Shown here one piece after another: positions 27,051 through 36,451 of a stretch of DNA of 64,000 nucleotides. Location: positions 41,813-105,812 of the forward strand of contig WRLR01000001.1 of assembly GCA_009777515.1 (NCBI GenBank), in the 5' to 3' direction. The position numbers and the translations under genes are program-made. A model generated the notes under the pieces. It saw nothing but the letters and a program-made list of their open reading frames with translations, was not told the origin of the DNA and ran no database searches. Source of the DNA: Oscillospiraceae bacterium. Its GTDB lineage: Bacteria; Bacillota; Clostridia; WRLR01. The first letter of the stretch is position 1, and each line of letters opens with the position of its first letter.

Positions 27051-28526
27051 TTGGATTTGCTGTTTGTTTTTTTGCTGCTGGTCCTGTTCGCAGGCCTGGG
27101 CTACACATTGTACCGGCTGTACCATATGCGCACCGTCGCCACCCTGTCGCTCGCTGCGGGGCAGATGGCCGTTGCGGCCTTTTTGGTCTTTTCCTATGAA
27201 GGCGGCGTATACCACGAGCCGTTCGTCGTGTTCGCGTCGTTCATCATAGGCGTGTCCGCACCGCTGACATTTTTATATATGGACGTCGCCGCCCTCAGAA
27301 AGAAGATTAAGGACAGGTTCGGGCTGTCCCTGTCGCGCTTCTTGTATCACAACGATCACGACGAGTACTTAAAAGGCGTGGAGAGGGGCCAATACGTCGA
27401 TCATATCATCAGGCCGCGGATGCCGAGCCTGCCCGTGGACGACGTTATGGGGGAGATACGCGTCGAGCGCGCGGACACGTCCAAAAACATACGAAAGCAG
27501 TTGGAGGCGGCGGCAAAAAAATACGACGAGGGCGATTTTGCCGGCGCCGGCGCGGCGTACCAGGTGATCGAAAAAGTGTTCAACCGCTCGCCGTCGCTGT
27601 ACTTAAATATCGGGAACGTGGACTACGACAGGCACGACTTCGACGCCGCCGCGCAGAACTATAGGCGGGGCATTGAGTGCCTGGGCAACAAGGACTTCGA
27701 AAACGACGATATGGCCGAAAAAACGGGCATGTTAAATTACAATCTCGGCAATGCCTGCTTTGTCGCCAAAAAATACGCCAGGGCTATCGAGGCGTATAAA
27801 ATCGCCGCCGACGCCTTACCGCAGAACGCCGACGCCCTATACAACCTTTCGTTTTGCCATGCGATGGACTACGCCGAAACAGGCGACGCGGAAAAGGCCG
27901 TCGAGGCGTTCGCGAAGCTGGTGGAGGACGTGCCGGAGAACCTGCACGCATGGTTCAACTATGGCAAGTGCCTGTTGAAAATGAAGAGCAACGATCAAGC
28001 CATCGAGTGCTTCAAGAAGGTCGTGAGCGAGGACGTCATGTTTTACGAAGGCTGGTACCGCCTCGCCATCGCCTACGACGAGAGCGGGATGGTCGCCGAA
28101 GCGGTCAGGGCCTACTACGCGTCCATACAGCTAAAGCCGGACTTCATCGACGCATACAACAATTTAGGCGTGCTGCTGTCGACGGTCGACAGGCACGGCG
28201 AGGCCCTCAGGGTGCTGAAGAGCGCGATAAGGATCAAGCCGGGGGACAACGAGCTGGTGTTCAATATTGGCATGACGCAGTACCAGTCGGGCAAGTACGA
28301 GGAGGCGCTTGGCGAGTTTTTGACATGCTCGAGGCTGCGTCCCGACGACGAAGCCGTGCTTTATATGATCGCCCTTATTTATATGCACATCGACAAGCCC
28401 CGCGAGTCCATGGCATATTTAGAAAAGGCCGTACAAAAAGACCCGTCGCTCCGCGAGCGGGCGTCCAACGAAAACATTTTTCAAAACTTTGCCGGGCGGG
28501 ACGAATACAACAGGCTGTTCGCATGA
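27051..28526 (+). CDS. Membrane-anchored tetratricopeptide repeat protein
   Basis: The 491-residue protein has two N-terminal membrane segments (about 2-24 and 35-80), a charged linker, then about eight TPR-like units from residue 155 to the end (for example LYLNIGNVDYDRHDFDAAAQNYRRG, ALYNLSFCHAMDYAETGDAE, AWFNYGKCLLKMKSNDQAIE, AYNNLGVLLSTVDRHGEAL). TPR domains bind partner proteins; the partner is unknown. TTG start behind CTGGAGGC. It lies between ftsK and a YgiQ gene on the same strand. Confidence 0.85.
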   Translation: MDLLFVFLLLVLFAGLGYTLYRLYHMRTVATLSLAAGQMAVAAFLVFSYEGGVYHEPFVVFASFIIGVSAPLTFLYMDVAALRKKIKDRFGLSLSRFLYHNDHDEYLKGVERGQYVDHIIRPRMPSLPVDDVMGEIRVERADTSKNIRKQLEAAAKKYDEGDFAGAGAAYQVIEKVFNRSPSLYLNIGNVDYDRHDFDAAAQNYRRGIECLGNKDFENDDMAEKTGMLNYNLGNACFVAKKYARAIEAYKIAADALPQNADALYNLSFCHAMDYAETGDAEKAVEAFAKLVEDVPENLHAWFNYGKCLLKMKSNDQAIECFKKVVSEDVMFYEGWYRLAIAYDESGMVAEAVRAYYASIQLKPDFIDAYNNLGVLLSTVDRHGEALRVLKSAIRIKPGDNELVFNIGMTQYQSGKYEEALGEFLTCSRLRPDDEAVLYMIALIYMHIDKPRESMAYLEKAVQKDPSLRERASNENIFQNFAGRDEYNRLFA

Positions 28527-28573
28527 TATTGTGACTATTACATTTTGCTAATTCTAGGTGGCGGTGGCGCGGT

Positions 28574-30526
28574 TTGTTCCTTCCTGTCGCAAAATCGGAT
28601 ATGGACGCGCGCGGCTGGGACGCGCCGGACTTTTTGCTCATTTCGGGGGACGCATATGTCGACCACCCGAGTTTTGGGCATTCCGTGATATCGCGCGTGC
28701 TGGAAGCCGAGGGGTTCCGCGTGGCTGTCCTGGCGCAGCCGGGCTGGAGCGACCCGAAGTCATTCTTGGCGCTGGGGGCGCCAAAGCTGGGCGTGCTGGT
28801 GACTTCGGGCGTAGTGGACTCGATGGTGAACCACTACACCGCCGCTAAAAAACGGCGCAGCCAAGATGCCTACTCGCCGGGCGGCGCAGCGGGGCGCAGG
28901 CCGGATCGGGCGCTCATCACATATTGCAACAGGCTGCGGGCCGTGCTGCGCGAACAGCCCTTGATTATCGGCGGCGTCGAGGCGGGGCTGCGGGTGTTTG
29001 GCCACTATGACTACTGGGACGACTATGTCAGGCGCTCCGTACTGATAGACACGGGCGCCGATTTGTTGGTCTACGGGATGGGCGAAGCCGCGATAACGGA
29101 AATTGCGCACAGGCTTGCCGGGGGCGAGCCTGTGCGAAGCATCAAGGACGTGCGCGGGACCGCGTACGTCGATACGGAGGCAGGGCTCCGCGAAAGGCAG
29201 GAGGCTGCCGCGAGCGCTATTGCGAGCGCCGGCGCCTTTTTCAGGCCGGACGGCGGGAGGCTGCGCTTTATCGAGCTGCCGGACTACGCAAGCGTCGTCC
29301 GCTCAAAAAAGGCGTATGCCCAGGCCGTCGCGGCAGAACACGGCGAACAGGATCCGGTGCGGGGCAATGCGCTCTACCAAAGGCACGGCGCCCAGATAGT
29401 AGTGAAGAACCCGCCGTCGGCGCTGCTGGCGCAGGCGCAGCTCGACCGCATATATGAGCTACCGTATGAGCGGGCGTGGCACCCCATGTATGACGCGGTG
29501 GGCGGGGTGCCCGCGCTGGAGGAAGTAAAATTCAGCGTGGTGAGCCACAGGGGCTGCTTTGGCGGGTGCTCGTTCTGCGCCGTCAACCTCCACCAGGGGC
29601 GCATAGTGCAAAAGCGCAGCATACGCTCAATTATTGGTGAGGTGGAGCTGCTGGCCCGCAACAAGGATTTCAAGGGCTATATCCACGACGTCGGCGGCCC
29701 CAGCGCCAATATGCGAAACCCCGCCTGCGCTAAGCAGGCGCGCAGCGGGGCGTGCAAGGGCAGGCGCTGCATGCACCCCAGGCCATGCAAAAACCTGGTG
29801 GCGGACCACCGGGACTATCTGAACCTGCTCCGCGCCGTCAGGCGCGTGCCGGGCGTAAAAAAAGTTTTTGTGCGCTCCGGGGTCCGCTTTGACTATATCA
29901 TGCTCGACAAAAACAGGGAGTTTCTGAGGGAACTCTGCGAGCACCATGTCAGCGGCCAGCTAAAAGTCGCCCCGGAGCACGTGTCAAAAAACGTGCTCTC
30001 GCTCATGGGCAAGCCGGGGATTGCCGTATACGACGCGTTCGGCGCGGAGTTCCTAAAGACGAACATGGCGCTCGGGAAGAAACAGTACCTGGTGCCGTAC
30101 CTGATCTCCGGGCACCCGGGCAGCCTGCTAAAAGACGCCGTCGAACTGGCGGAGTACCTGTGTGCGAAGCGGATCAGCCCCGAGCAGGTGCAGGATTTTT
30201 ATCCAACGCCGGGGACGCTTTCGACATGCATGTACTATACGGGCATGGACCCGCTGACCATGCAGCGCGTGCATGTCCCGTCGGGGGAGGAAAAAATAAT
30301 GCAGCGGGCGCTCCTGCAGTTCCGCAAGCCCGAAAACCGCGACTATGTGCGCAAGGCCCTGCATTTGACGGGCAGGGCCGATCTGATAGGATATACGAAA
30401 GGCTGCCTGGCGCCCCCCGGTAGCCCAAGGCAGCCGCACGATAAACCGTACGGTAAGCCGCATAGTAAGCCGCACGGTAAGGCTGGCCCGGAAGCGGCCA
30501 AAACGAAACGGAGGTATAAAAGATGA
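28574..30526 (+). CDS. YgiQ family radical SAM protein
   Basis: The 650-residue protein matches YgiQ (UPF0313): FLPVAKSDMDARGWDAPDF at the start, GDAYVDHPSFGHSVI, PDRALITYCNRLRA, GGVEAGLRVFGHYDYWDD, and the iron-sulfur motif RGCFGGCSFC (CxxxCxxC) in the radical SAM core near residue 325. The reaction is unknown. The TTG start at 28574 is supported because homology covers the first residues. The C-terminus carries a KPHSKPHGK-type repeat tail (about 30436-30490). Overlaps pdxA by four bases. Confidence 0.93.
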   Translation: MFLPVAKSDMDARGWDAPDFLLISGDAYVDHPSFGHSVISRVLEAEGFRVAVLAQPGWSDPKSFLALGAPKLGVLVTSGVVDSMVNHYTAAKKRRSQDAYSPGGAAGRRPDRALITYCNRLRAVLREQPLIIGGVEAGLRVFGHYDYWDDYVRRSVLIDTGADLLVYGMGEAAITEIAHRLAGGEPVRSIKDVRGTAYVDTEAGLRERQEAAASAIASAGAFFRPDGGRLRFIELPDYASVVRSKKAYAQAVAAEHGEQDPVRGNALYQRHGAQIVVKNPPSALLAQAQLDRIYELPYERAWHPMYDAVGGVPALEEVKFSVVSHRGCFGGCSFCAVNLHQGRIVQKRSIRSIIGEVELLARNKDFKGYIHDVGGPSANMRNPACAKQARSGACKGRRCMHPRPCKNLVADHRDYLNLLRAVRRVPGVKKVFVRSGVRFDYIMLDKNREFLRELCEHHVSGQLKVAPEHVSKNVLSLMGKPGIAVYDAFGAEFLKTNMALGKKQYLVPYLISGHPGSLLKDAVELAEYLCAKRISPEQVQDFYPTPGTLSTCMYYTGMDPLTMQRVHVPSGEEKIMQRALLQFRKPENRDYVRKALHLTGRADLIGYTKGCLAPPGSPRQPHDKPYGKPHSKPHGKAGPEAAKTKRRYKR

Positions 30527-31602
30527 GCTCTTGTCCGGAACCGGCGGTATGCGCTGCGCAGCCGCCGTTATTCAAGCCGGTGATTGGGATAACCATGGGC
30601 GATCCGGCAGGCATCGGCAGCGAAATAGCCGTGAAGGCGCTGTCCGGTAAAAATATATATGACAGATGCGTGCCCATAGTCATCGGCGATCGCGTGGCGC
30701 TGGCCGACGCGAACGCGTTTTGCTCGGCGGGGCTGCGGCTGCGCGAAATTACGGACGTCACCCAGGCGAAGGGCGAGCATGGCGTGCTGGACTATATCAA
30801 CCTGGGCTTTTTGGCCCCCGGCAGCTTCGTCTATAAAAAAGTCCAAAAGCTCTGCGGCGAGGCCTCGTTCCAATATATCATCAGGGGCATCGAGCTCGCG
30901 CTGACGGGCAAGCTGCACGCCGTCGTGACCGGCCCCATAAACAAGGAGGCCATTTACGAGGCCGGCCATGATTACAGCGGGCATACGGAGATATTCGGCG
31001 ACTACACGAACACGAGCGACTACGCGATGCTGCTGATGAGCAAGACGCTGCGTGTCATTCACGTCACCACCCACTGCTCCATGCGCGAGGCCTGCGACCG
31101 CATCACGGCGAAGCGCGTGCTGAGGGTCATAAAACTGGCGCGCGAGGGCATGGCGCTGCTCGGCATGGAGTCGCCGAGGATCGGCGTGGCGGGGCTCAAC
31201 GCCCACAGCTCCGAGAACGGCCTGTTCGGCTATGAGGAGGAGCGGGAGATTGCCCCTGCGATTGAGGCGGCCAGGGGCGAGGGGATCGACGTCGAGGGGC
31301 CCGTGCCGCCCGACACCGTGTTCGTGAAGGCGCAGGCCGGACAGTACGACGTGGTGGTGGCGATGTACCACGATCAGGGGCATATCCCCGTAAAGCTCTC
31401 CGGGTTCACGCTGGACCTTGCGACCAACCGCTACTTGTCGGTCAGCGGCGTCAACTGCACAATCGGGCTGCCCATCATCCGCACGTCGGTCGACCACGGC
31501 ACGGCCTTCGGCAAGGCCGGCGAGGGGCGGGCCAACGAGGAGAGCCTGGTGGACGCCATAGACGTGGCGCTGACAATGGCTGCGAACAGATTCACATCTT
31601 GA
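30523..31602 (+). CDS. pdxA: 4-hydroxythreonine-4-phosphate dehydrogenase family protein (PdxA/PdxA2)
   Basis: PdxA oxidises 4-phosphohydroxythreonine in the DXP-dependent vitamin B6 pathway; the PdxA2 branch acts on 4-phospho-threonate. Seen: ITMGDPAGIGSEIAVKAL, VVTGPINKEAIYEAGHDYSGHTE, THCSMREACDRIT, GLNAHSSENGLFG, and MYHDQGHIPVKL with metal-binding His and Asp. The 359 residues are slightly over family length because of about 20 variable residues at the N-terminus. The ATG overlaps the YgiQ stop (ATGA) behind GGAGG. No DUF1537 kinase, the usual PdxA2 partner, and no other B6 genes were seen, so the branch is undecided. Confidence 0.92.
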   Translation: MSSCPEPAVCAAQPPLFKPVIGITMGDPAGIGSEIAVKALSGKNIYDRCVPIVIGDRVALADANAFCSAGLRLREITDVTQAKGEHGVLDYINLGFLAPGSFVYKKVQKLCGEASFQYIIRGIELALTGKLHAVVTGPINKEAIYEAGHDYSGHTEIFGDYTNTSDYAMLLMSKTLRVIHVTTHCSMREACDRITAKRVLRVIKLAREGMALLGMESPRIGVAGLNAHSSENGLFGYEEEREIAPAIEAARGEGIDVEGPVPPDTVFVKAQAGQYDVVVAMYHDQGHIPVKLSGFTLDLATNRYLSVSGVNCTIGLPIIRTSVDHGTAFGKAGEGRANEESLVDAIDVALTMAANRFTS

Positions 31603-31627
31603 CAATAATTGTGAAAAAGTATAGAAT
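31599..31627 (+). promoter_or_regulatory. Predicted promoter upstream of rny
   Basis: TTGACA (31599-31604) is 17 bases before TAGAAT (31622-31627). It starts in the last codons of pdxA. A second TATAAT occurs at 31708-31713 but with a poor -35. Confidence 0.6.
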
Positions 31628-31786
31628 TTCGTTGCCGAGTTTTGTTGCCGGATTATGTCAGGCTGCGCCTTAGCCTGGCGTTCTTTATGATTTGGCATTA
31701 TTTATGATATAATATAGCTATATGATATGGCTGTATGGCGTTGGGCATGCTTGATCATTGAAAACTTAATAAAGGAGGTGTGTAAG

Positions 31787-33349
31787 ATAAACGTAGTCAG
31801 CATTATTATGGGTCTGGCTGTTGGAATTGTTCTCGCTGTAGTTTCTTCGTATTTTTCTTTCCAACGTGGAATTAACCATAGAAGGAAGATTGCGGAAGCG
31901 GAGATTGGGAGCGCGGAGCAGGAGTCGCTGCGTTTGGTGGCCGATGGGGTCAAACAGGCCGAAAACAAAAAGCGGGAAGCGCTTCTATTGGCAAAAGAGG
32001 AAATTCATAAGAGCAGGGTAGAACTGGAACGCGACATCAAGGACAGAAGGACCGAGATTCAAAGGTTAGAGCGGCGCGTCCTCCAAAAAGAGGAGAGCGT
32101 CGACCGCAAGGTGGAGAGCCTGGAGCAAAAAGACGAGGCCCTGAACACCAAAATAAAGGACGCGCAGGCCTCCTATGACCAGGCGAACGAAGTCCTGCGG
32201 CAGCAGTCGCAGGAGCTGGAGCGCATTTCGGGGCTGTCGCAGGACGACGCGAAGCAGTATCTGCTCAACAACGTCGAGTCCGAAGTCCAGCACGAAATGG
32301 CCGTATTGATCAAGGAGAACGAGGCCCGCGCCAGGGAAGAGTCCGAGCGCATGGCGAAGGAAATAATCGCCGGCTCCATTCAAAAATGCGCGGCGGACCA
32401 CGTCGCCGAGATCACCGTGTCCGTCGTGGCGCTCCCGAACGACGAAATGAAGGGCAGGATCATCGGGCGCGAGGGGCGCAACATCCGGGCTCTGGAAACA
32501 TTGACGGGCATTGAGTTCATCATCGACGACACGCCGGAGGCGGTCATACTCTCCGGTTTCGATCCCATCAGGCGCGAGGTCGCGCGGCTGGCCCTGGAAA
32601 AACTGATTATCGACGGGCGGATTCACCCCGCCCGCATCGAAGAGATGGTCGAGAAGGCGCGCAAGGAAATCGACAACAAGATCAGGCAGGTCGGCGACCA
32701 GGCGACTTTCGACACGGGCGTCCACGGCCTTCACCCCGAGCTGGTCAAGCTTTTGGGCAAGCTCCGCTTTCGGACGAGCTACGGACAGAACGTCCTGCTG
32801 CACTCCATCGAGGTGTGCAGGCTCGCGGGCCTCATGGCGGCGGAGCTGGGGCTGGACATACAGTTGGCGAAGCGCTGCGGGCTGATGCACGACATCGGCA
32901 AGGCGCTTGACCACGAAAACGAAGGCTCGCACATCGAGCTTGGCGCGGAGACTGCCAAGCGCTACAAAGAGCCCCCCGAGGTGATCAATTCCATCGTGTC
33001 CCACCACGGCGACGAGGAGCCGACGTCAATAATCGCCGTCCTCGTCCAGGCCGCGGACTCCATATCGGCAGCAAGGCCCGGCGCAAGGCGGGAGACGATT
33101 GAATCGTACATTAAGCGTATAGAGAAGCTCGAAGAGATCGCCAACTCGTTCAACGGCGTCGAAAAATCGTACGCCATCCAGGCCGGCAGGGAAGTCCGGA
33201 TCATCGTGAACCCGGAAGACATATCCGACGACGGGATGGTTTTGAAGGCGCGAGAGATCGCCGCTAAAATCCAGGACGAGCTGGAGTTCCCGGGCCAGAT
33301 AAAGGTTCACCTGATAAGGGAGACGCGCGTAACCGAATACGCAAAATAA
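31787..33349 (+). CDS. rny: Ribonuclease Y
   Basis: RNase Y is the membrane-bound endoribonuclease that starts mRNA decay in Firmicutes. About 520 residues: an N-terminal membrane segment ([20 protein letters not shown]), a long coiled coil (about 30-180), a KH domain with [19 protein letters not shown], and an HD domain with [28 protein letters not shown] and VSHHGDEEP. The start is unusual: a perfect AAAGGAGGTG (31771-31780) is followed eight bases later by ATA (31787), with no ATG, GTG or TTG in range; the next ATG (31808) is about 29 bases from the site. I propose an AUA start. A strong terminator follows. Confidence 0.96.
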   Translation: MNVVSIIMGLAVGIVLAVVSSYFSFQRGINHRRKIAEAEIGSAEQESLRLVADGVKQAENKKREALLLAKEEIHKSRVELERDIKDRRTEIQRLERRVLQKEESVDRKVESLEQKDEALNTKIKDAQASYDQANEVLRQQSQELERISGLSQDDAKQYLLNNVESEVQHEMAVLIKENEARAREESERMAKEIIAGSIQKCAADHVAEITVSVVALPNDEMKGRIIGREGRNIRALETLTGIEFIIDDTPEAVILSGFDPIRREVARLALEKLIIDGRIHPARIEEMVEKARKEIDNKIRQVGDQATFDTGVHGLHPELVKLLGKLRFRTSYGQNVLLHSIEVCRLAGLMAAELGLDIQLAKRCGLMHDIGKALDHENEGSHIELGAETAKRYKEPPEVINSIVSHHGDEEPTSIIAVLVQAADSISAARPGARRETIESYIKRIEKLEEIANSFNGVEKSYAIQAGREVRIIVNPEDISDDGMVLKAREIAAKIQDELEFPGQIKVHLIRETRVTEYAK

Positions 33350-33363
33350 TGTATACAGCATAC

Positions 33364-33401
33364 AATAAGCGTGAAACGATGGTGTTCACGCTTATTGTTT
33401 T
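33364..33401 (+). terminator. Rho-independent terminator after rny
   Basis: AATAAGCGTGAA (33364-33375) and TTCACGCTTATT (33385-33396) form a perfect 12-base stem with a 9-base loop, followed by GTTTT. Confidence 0.9.
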
Positions 33402-33437
33402 AGGGGGCAAAGTATAGGTTAATTGACGATGTGCTTC

Positions 33438-33616
33438 GGCGCGATGAGGCAAAACGCCCCTTTCGACCTATATGGGGCGTCGCGCCCTACGGGCGCCCAT
33501 GTGTTCGTAGGGCGCGATGAGGCAAAACGCCCCTTTCGACTTATGTGGGGCGCCACGCCCTACGGGCGCCTATGTGTTCGTAGGGCGCGATGTCTTCATC
33601 GCGCCGTTGTAGCGTA
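33438..33616. repeat. 73-base tandem duplication plus copy 2 of the dispersed palindromic repeat
   Basis: Units 33438-33510 and 33511-33583 are near-identical 73-base direct repeats. Each starts GGCGCGATGAGGCAAAACGC and contains CGCCCTACGGGCGCC. The third start (33584-33606) is the hairpin GGCGCGATG-TCTT-CATCGCGCC also present at 20188-20209. It resembles a REP or small MITE-like element; there is no transposase. Confidence 0.85.
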
Positions 33617-33641
33617 GCATAAAAGCTAAGTGAGGTGGCTG

Positions 33642-34436
33642 TTGAGAACGTTGTTTATAGGCGATATATTCGGCGATCTGGGGGTCAGGGCAGCGCAGGG
33701 GTATTTATCCGCCAACAAGGAGATGCATGAGATAGATTTGGTGATCGCGAACGCGGAGAACGCGGCGGCGCGGGGGACGGGCCTCAGCAAGTCCGCAGCG
33801 GCCGCGCTTTGCGGTGCGGGCGTGGACGTTATCACGCTGGGCAACCACACGTTTCGCAACACGGACATCTACGCGATGCTAAAAGAGCACGATCACATAT
33901 TAAGGCCCGCCAACTACCCGGACGGCGCCCCGGGCAGGGGTTCCGTCGTTTACTATACAAGGCGCGGCGCCGTAGGGGTGATCAACGTCCTCGGCAGGCT
34001 GTACCTGGATGCGTGCGACTGCCCGTTTGCGGCTGCCGAGCGCGAGATTGCGAGGCTCCGCGACAAAACGAACATGATTGTCATCGATATGCACGCGGAG
34101 GCGACGTCGGAAAAAAGGGCGCTCGCCGGCTGCTTCGACGGCGGCTGCAGCCTGGTCGCCGGGACGCACACGCACGTGCAGACTGCGGATGAACAGATTT
34201 TGCCGGGCGGGACCGCCTTTATTACCGACGTGGGGATGACGGGGCCGGCGGACGGCGTAATAGGCATAAAGCACGACGCCGCCATCAGGCGATTTAGGAC
34301 GCTGTTGCCGGAGCGCTTCATACCGGCCGAGGGCCGCATGCAATTCAACGCCGTAATAGTCGATATAGACGAAGAAACCGGAAAGGCCGTCGGCATCCGC
34401 AGGGTCAATACGCTGACGGACGGCGCCGCGCCGTGA
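33642..34436 (+). CDS. ymdB: YmdB family metallophosphoesterase
   Basis: The 264-residue protein matches YmdB, a cyclic-nucleotide phosphodiesterase (2',3'-cAMP and others) usually next to rny and linked to biofilm/sporulation decisions in Bacillus. Seen: TLFIGDIFGDLG with D and G of the metal site, IANAENAAARGTG, TLGNHTFRN, IDMHAEATSEK, VAGTHTHVQTADE, and FITDVGMTGP. Start TTG at 33642 fits the family start MRxLFIGDI and lies behind GAGGTG. Its last four bases overlap the next gene (GTGA). Confidence 0.93.
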   Translation: MRTLFIGDIFGDLGVRAAQGYLSANKEMHEIDLVIANAENAAARGTGLSKSAAAALCGAGVDVITLGNHTFRNTDIYAMLKEHDHILRPANYPDGAPGRGSVVYYTRRGAVGVINVLGRLYLDACDCPFAAAEREIARLRDKTNMIVIDMHAEATSEKRALAGCFDGGCSLVAGTHTHVQTADEQILPGGTAFITDVGMTGPADGVIGIKHDAAIRRFRTLLPERFIPAEGRMQFNAVIVDIDEETGKAVGIRRVNTLTDGAAP

Positions 34437-36376
34437 GCGCCACGACCGGCGGCGCGAGGGCGCTTCTTCGCCTGGCATCCCTCGTGTTGGCGGCGGCGCT
34501 GGCCGTATCGGGCCTGACGGGATGTGCGGCGCTCGCCACGCTGCTGTCTGGGACTTCGGGTTCCGCCGCCCAGGACGCGGCCTACTCGAATGGGCTGGAC
34601 CAGGGCCAGAGCGGGGGCGCCGATAGCGATGGGGCGAGCCTATTAAGTGGAGGGCGCGCGCTCGCCCAGACGCCGGTAGTAAACAGCGCCATATACAGCA
34701 ACGACTACATAATAGATGAAGGCCCGATAAAAGGCGGGGGCATGCGCGTTTACGCGACGCACCCTGACACATTCAACCCCCTTCTCACGCAAAACATATA
34801 TGCCGCAGCGATGTTTGGCCTGGTCTATGACAGCCTTGTAAGCATCGGGCCAGGGCTTACGGCTGAGCCCAGGCTGGCTGTGCGCTGGACGCCGTCAATC
34901 GACGGGCTTGTTTGGCATATAGTGTTGCGCGAGGGGGCGAAGTGGCACGACGGGCGCCCATTGAGGGCATATGACGCCGTCAATACGATTGAGCGGATAC
35001 GTTCGTACGGCGAGTGGAGCCCGTATGCGGGCGCCATTGCGAACATCGCTTCGGCTGTGGCGGTGTCCGATCATGAAATCAGGCTCACATTGGAAAAAGA
35101 GAACGCGTTCGCGCCATACACATGGGTGTTCCCTATTATGCCTTCGCATGTCGCAATTGACGCGCTCGACGGGCAGAGCGGCAGCGCCAACCTGCGCGCG
35201 GCGCTGGTCGGATCGGGGGCCTACCGATTCCGTTACTACGAAAACAGGAGCAGGCTGGTGCTGACGGCTGCCGATACATGGTGGGGCGCCGGGGACGAGG
35301 CGGCGGGGCCGGTTCCTGGCATCGCGCCGACAGGGCGGGCGGAAGACGATCATCAAGATCAAGCGGAAAATGATCAGCCGGGGCGGGTGGAACCAGATCT
35401 GCAGGGGAAGGCAGACGTCAGGCCGCCCTATATAATTGACATTAGCTTCATGTTCTTTGATCCCGACGATATGGCGCTGACTAAATTCCGCTCCAAAGAG
35501 GTCGATCTGTTCTTTTCAGGGGCTTTCGACTACGACAGGTTCAAGCACAGCTCCGAGCTGCTGGTAAGGCAATACTCCGAGAGGGATTTCCTGTTTTTGG
35601 CTCTAAACAACGCGGGCGGCGCTACGGCGTCGCGGAACGTGCGGCGGGCGCTGCTGCGTATGCTGGACAGGCAGGGGCTGATCGACGAGGCGCTCGGCGG
35701 GAGGGGCGTCCCATCGGAGTTCCCTGTACAGCCGGAGAGTTCCCTCTACGGCGCCGGCATTGCAAGCACGCCATACGACCCGCAGGCCGCTCGCTCCATC
35801 CTGGAGGGCGAGGGCTTCCGCCTGGATGAGGGCGTCTACTACGGGGACGCGGGGAATGGTTGGAACAAGCTGAGCCTGACCTTGCTGGTCAACGAGCAGG
35901 ATGCCGAACGCTGCGCCCTAGCCGACAGCCTGTCGGACATGTACGCGGGGCACGGCGTCGAAATAGTCGTGTCGCGGGAACCGGCGGACGCCGTCATGCA
36001 GAAGGTCCTTGCCGGCGGGTACGAAATGGCGCTGCTAAATTACAGAACGCATCTTTTTCCGGACATGACCGAGTTGTACTCCACCCCTTGGAAGGAGCCC
36101 GGTTCCGGGGGCGGGGCGGTCGCTAACGTGGCGCGCTTTCAGGACGACGAGGCCGACAGGCTCTCGCACGAACTGTTCAGCTTATACGATGAGGACGACC
36201 GGCAAACGGCGTTCGCGCAGCTCGCGGCGATCATCCAGGACGAGGCCCCTTACATCGGCATATGCTTCCGCGCCTCCGTCCTCGTGTACGGCGAAGGCCT
36301 GCGCGGCGACATATATCCGAGCGACAGGGGCCCCCTAAGTTTTATGGAAAGATGGTATATCGCCGACTACAGATGA
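34433..36376 (+). CDS. Oligopeptide-type ABC transporter substrate-binding lipoprotein
   Basis: The 647-residue protein has a signal peptide with lipobox LTGC (cysteine at about residue 31) and matches the SBP_bac_5 family: MRVYATHPDTFNPLLTQN, GLVYDSLVSIGPGLTAEPRLA, WHIVLREGAKWHDGRPL and RNVRRALLRMLDRQGLIDE are typical of DppA/OppA. A low-complexity polar insert (about residues 300-330) interrupts the second lobe. No permease or ATPase gene is adjacent, so it is an orphan here or serves a distant transporter. GTG start overlaps ymdB. Confidence 0.9.
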   Translation: MSATTGGARALLRLASLVLAAALAVSGLTGCAALATLLSGTSGSAAQDAAYSNGLDQGQSGGADSDGASLLSGGRALAQTPVVNSAIYSNDYIIDEGPIKGGGMRVYATHPDTFNPLLTQNIYAAAMFGLVYDSLVSIGPGLTAEPRLAVRWTPSIDGLVWHIVLREGAKWHDGRPLRAYDAVNTIERIRSYGEWSPYAGAIANIASAVAVSDHEIRLTLEKENAFAPYTWVFPIMPSHVAIDALDGQSGSANLRAALVGSGAYRFRYYENRSRLVLTAADTWWGAGDEAAGPVPGIAPTGRAEDDHQDQAENDQPGRVEPDLQGKADVRPPYIIDISFMFFDPDDMALTKFRSKEVDLFFSGAFDYDRFKHSSELLVRQYSERDFLFLALNNAGGATASRNVRRALLRMLDRQGLIDEALGGRGVPSEFPVQPESSLYGAGIASTPYDPQAARSILEGEGFRLDEGVYYGDAGNGWNKLSLTLLVNEQDAERCALADSLSDMYAGHGVEIVVSREPADAVMQKVLAGGYEMALLNYRTHLFPDMTELYSTPWKEPGSGGGAVANVARFQDDEADRLSHELFSLYDEDDRQTAFAQLAAIIQDEAPYIGICFRASVLVYGEGLRGDIYPSDRGPLSFMERWYIADYR

Positions 36377-36451
36377 TTTATTAACTTTTATGGGGGCAGC
36401 CGCCTTCGGTCGCTTTTGACATACAGGCGAAAGGTTCAGGATTAACGACGT

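Noticed and set aside
31599..31786. Riboswitch in the rny leader
   Set aside because: No known riboswitch core or consistent stem set was recognised by eye.
33438..33606. Possible CRISPR-like array
   Set aside because: The two 73-base units adjoin directly with no unique spacers and no cas genes are near.
33423..33617. 64-codon forward frame in the gap after rny
   Set aside because: It is the translated 73-base duplication, not a gene.
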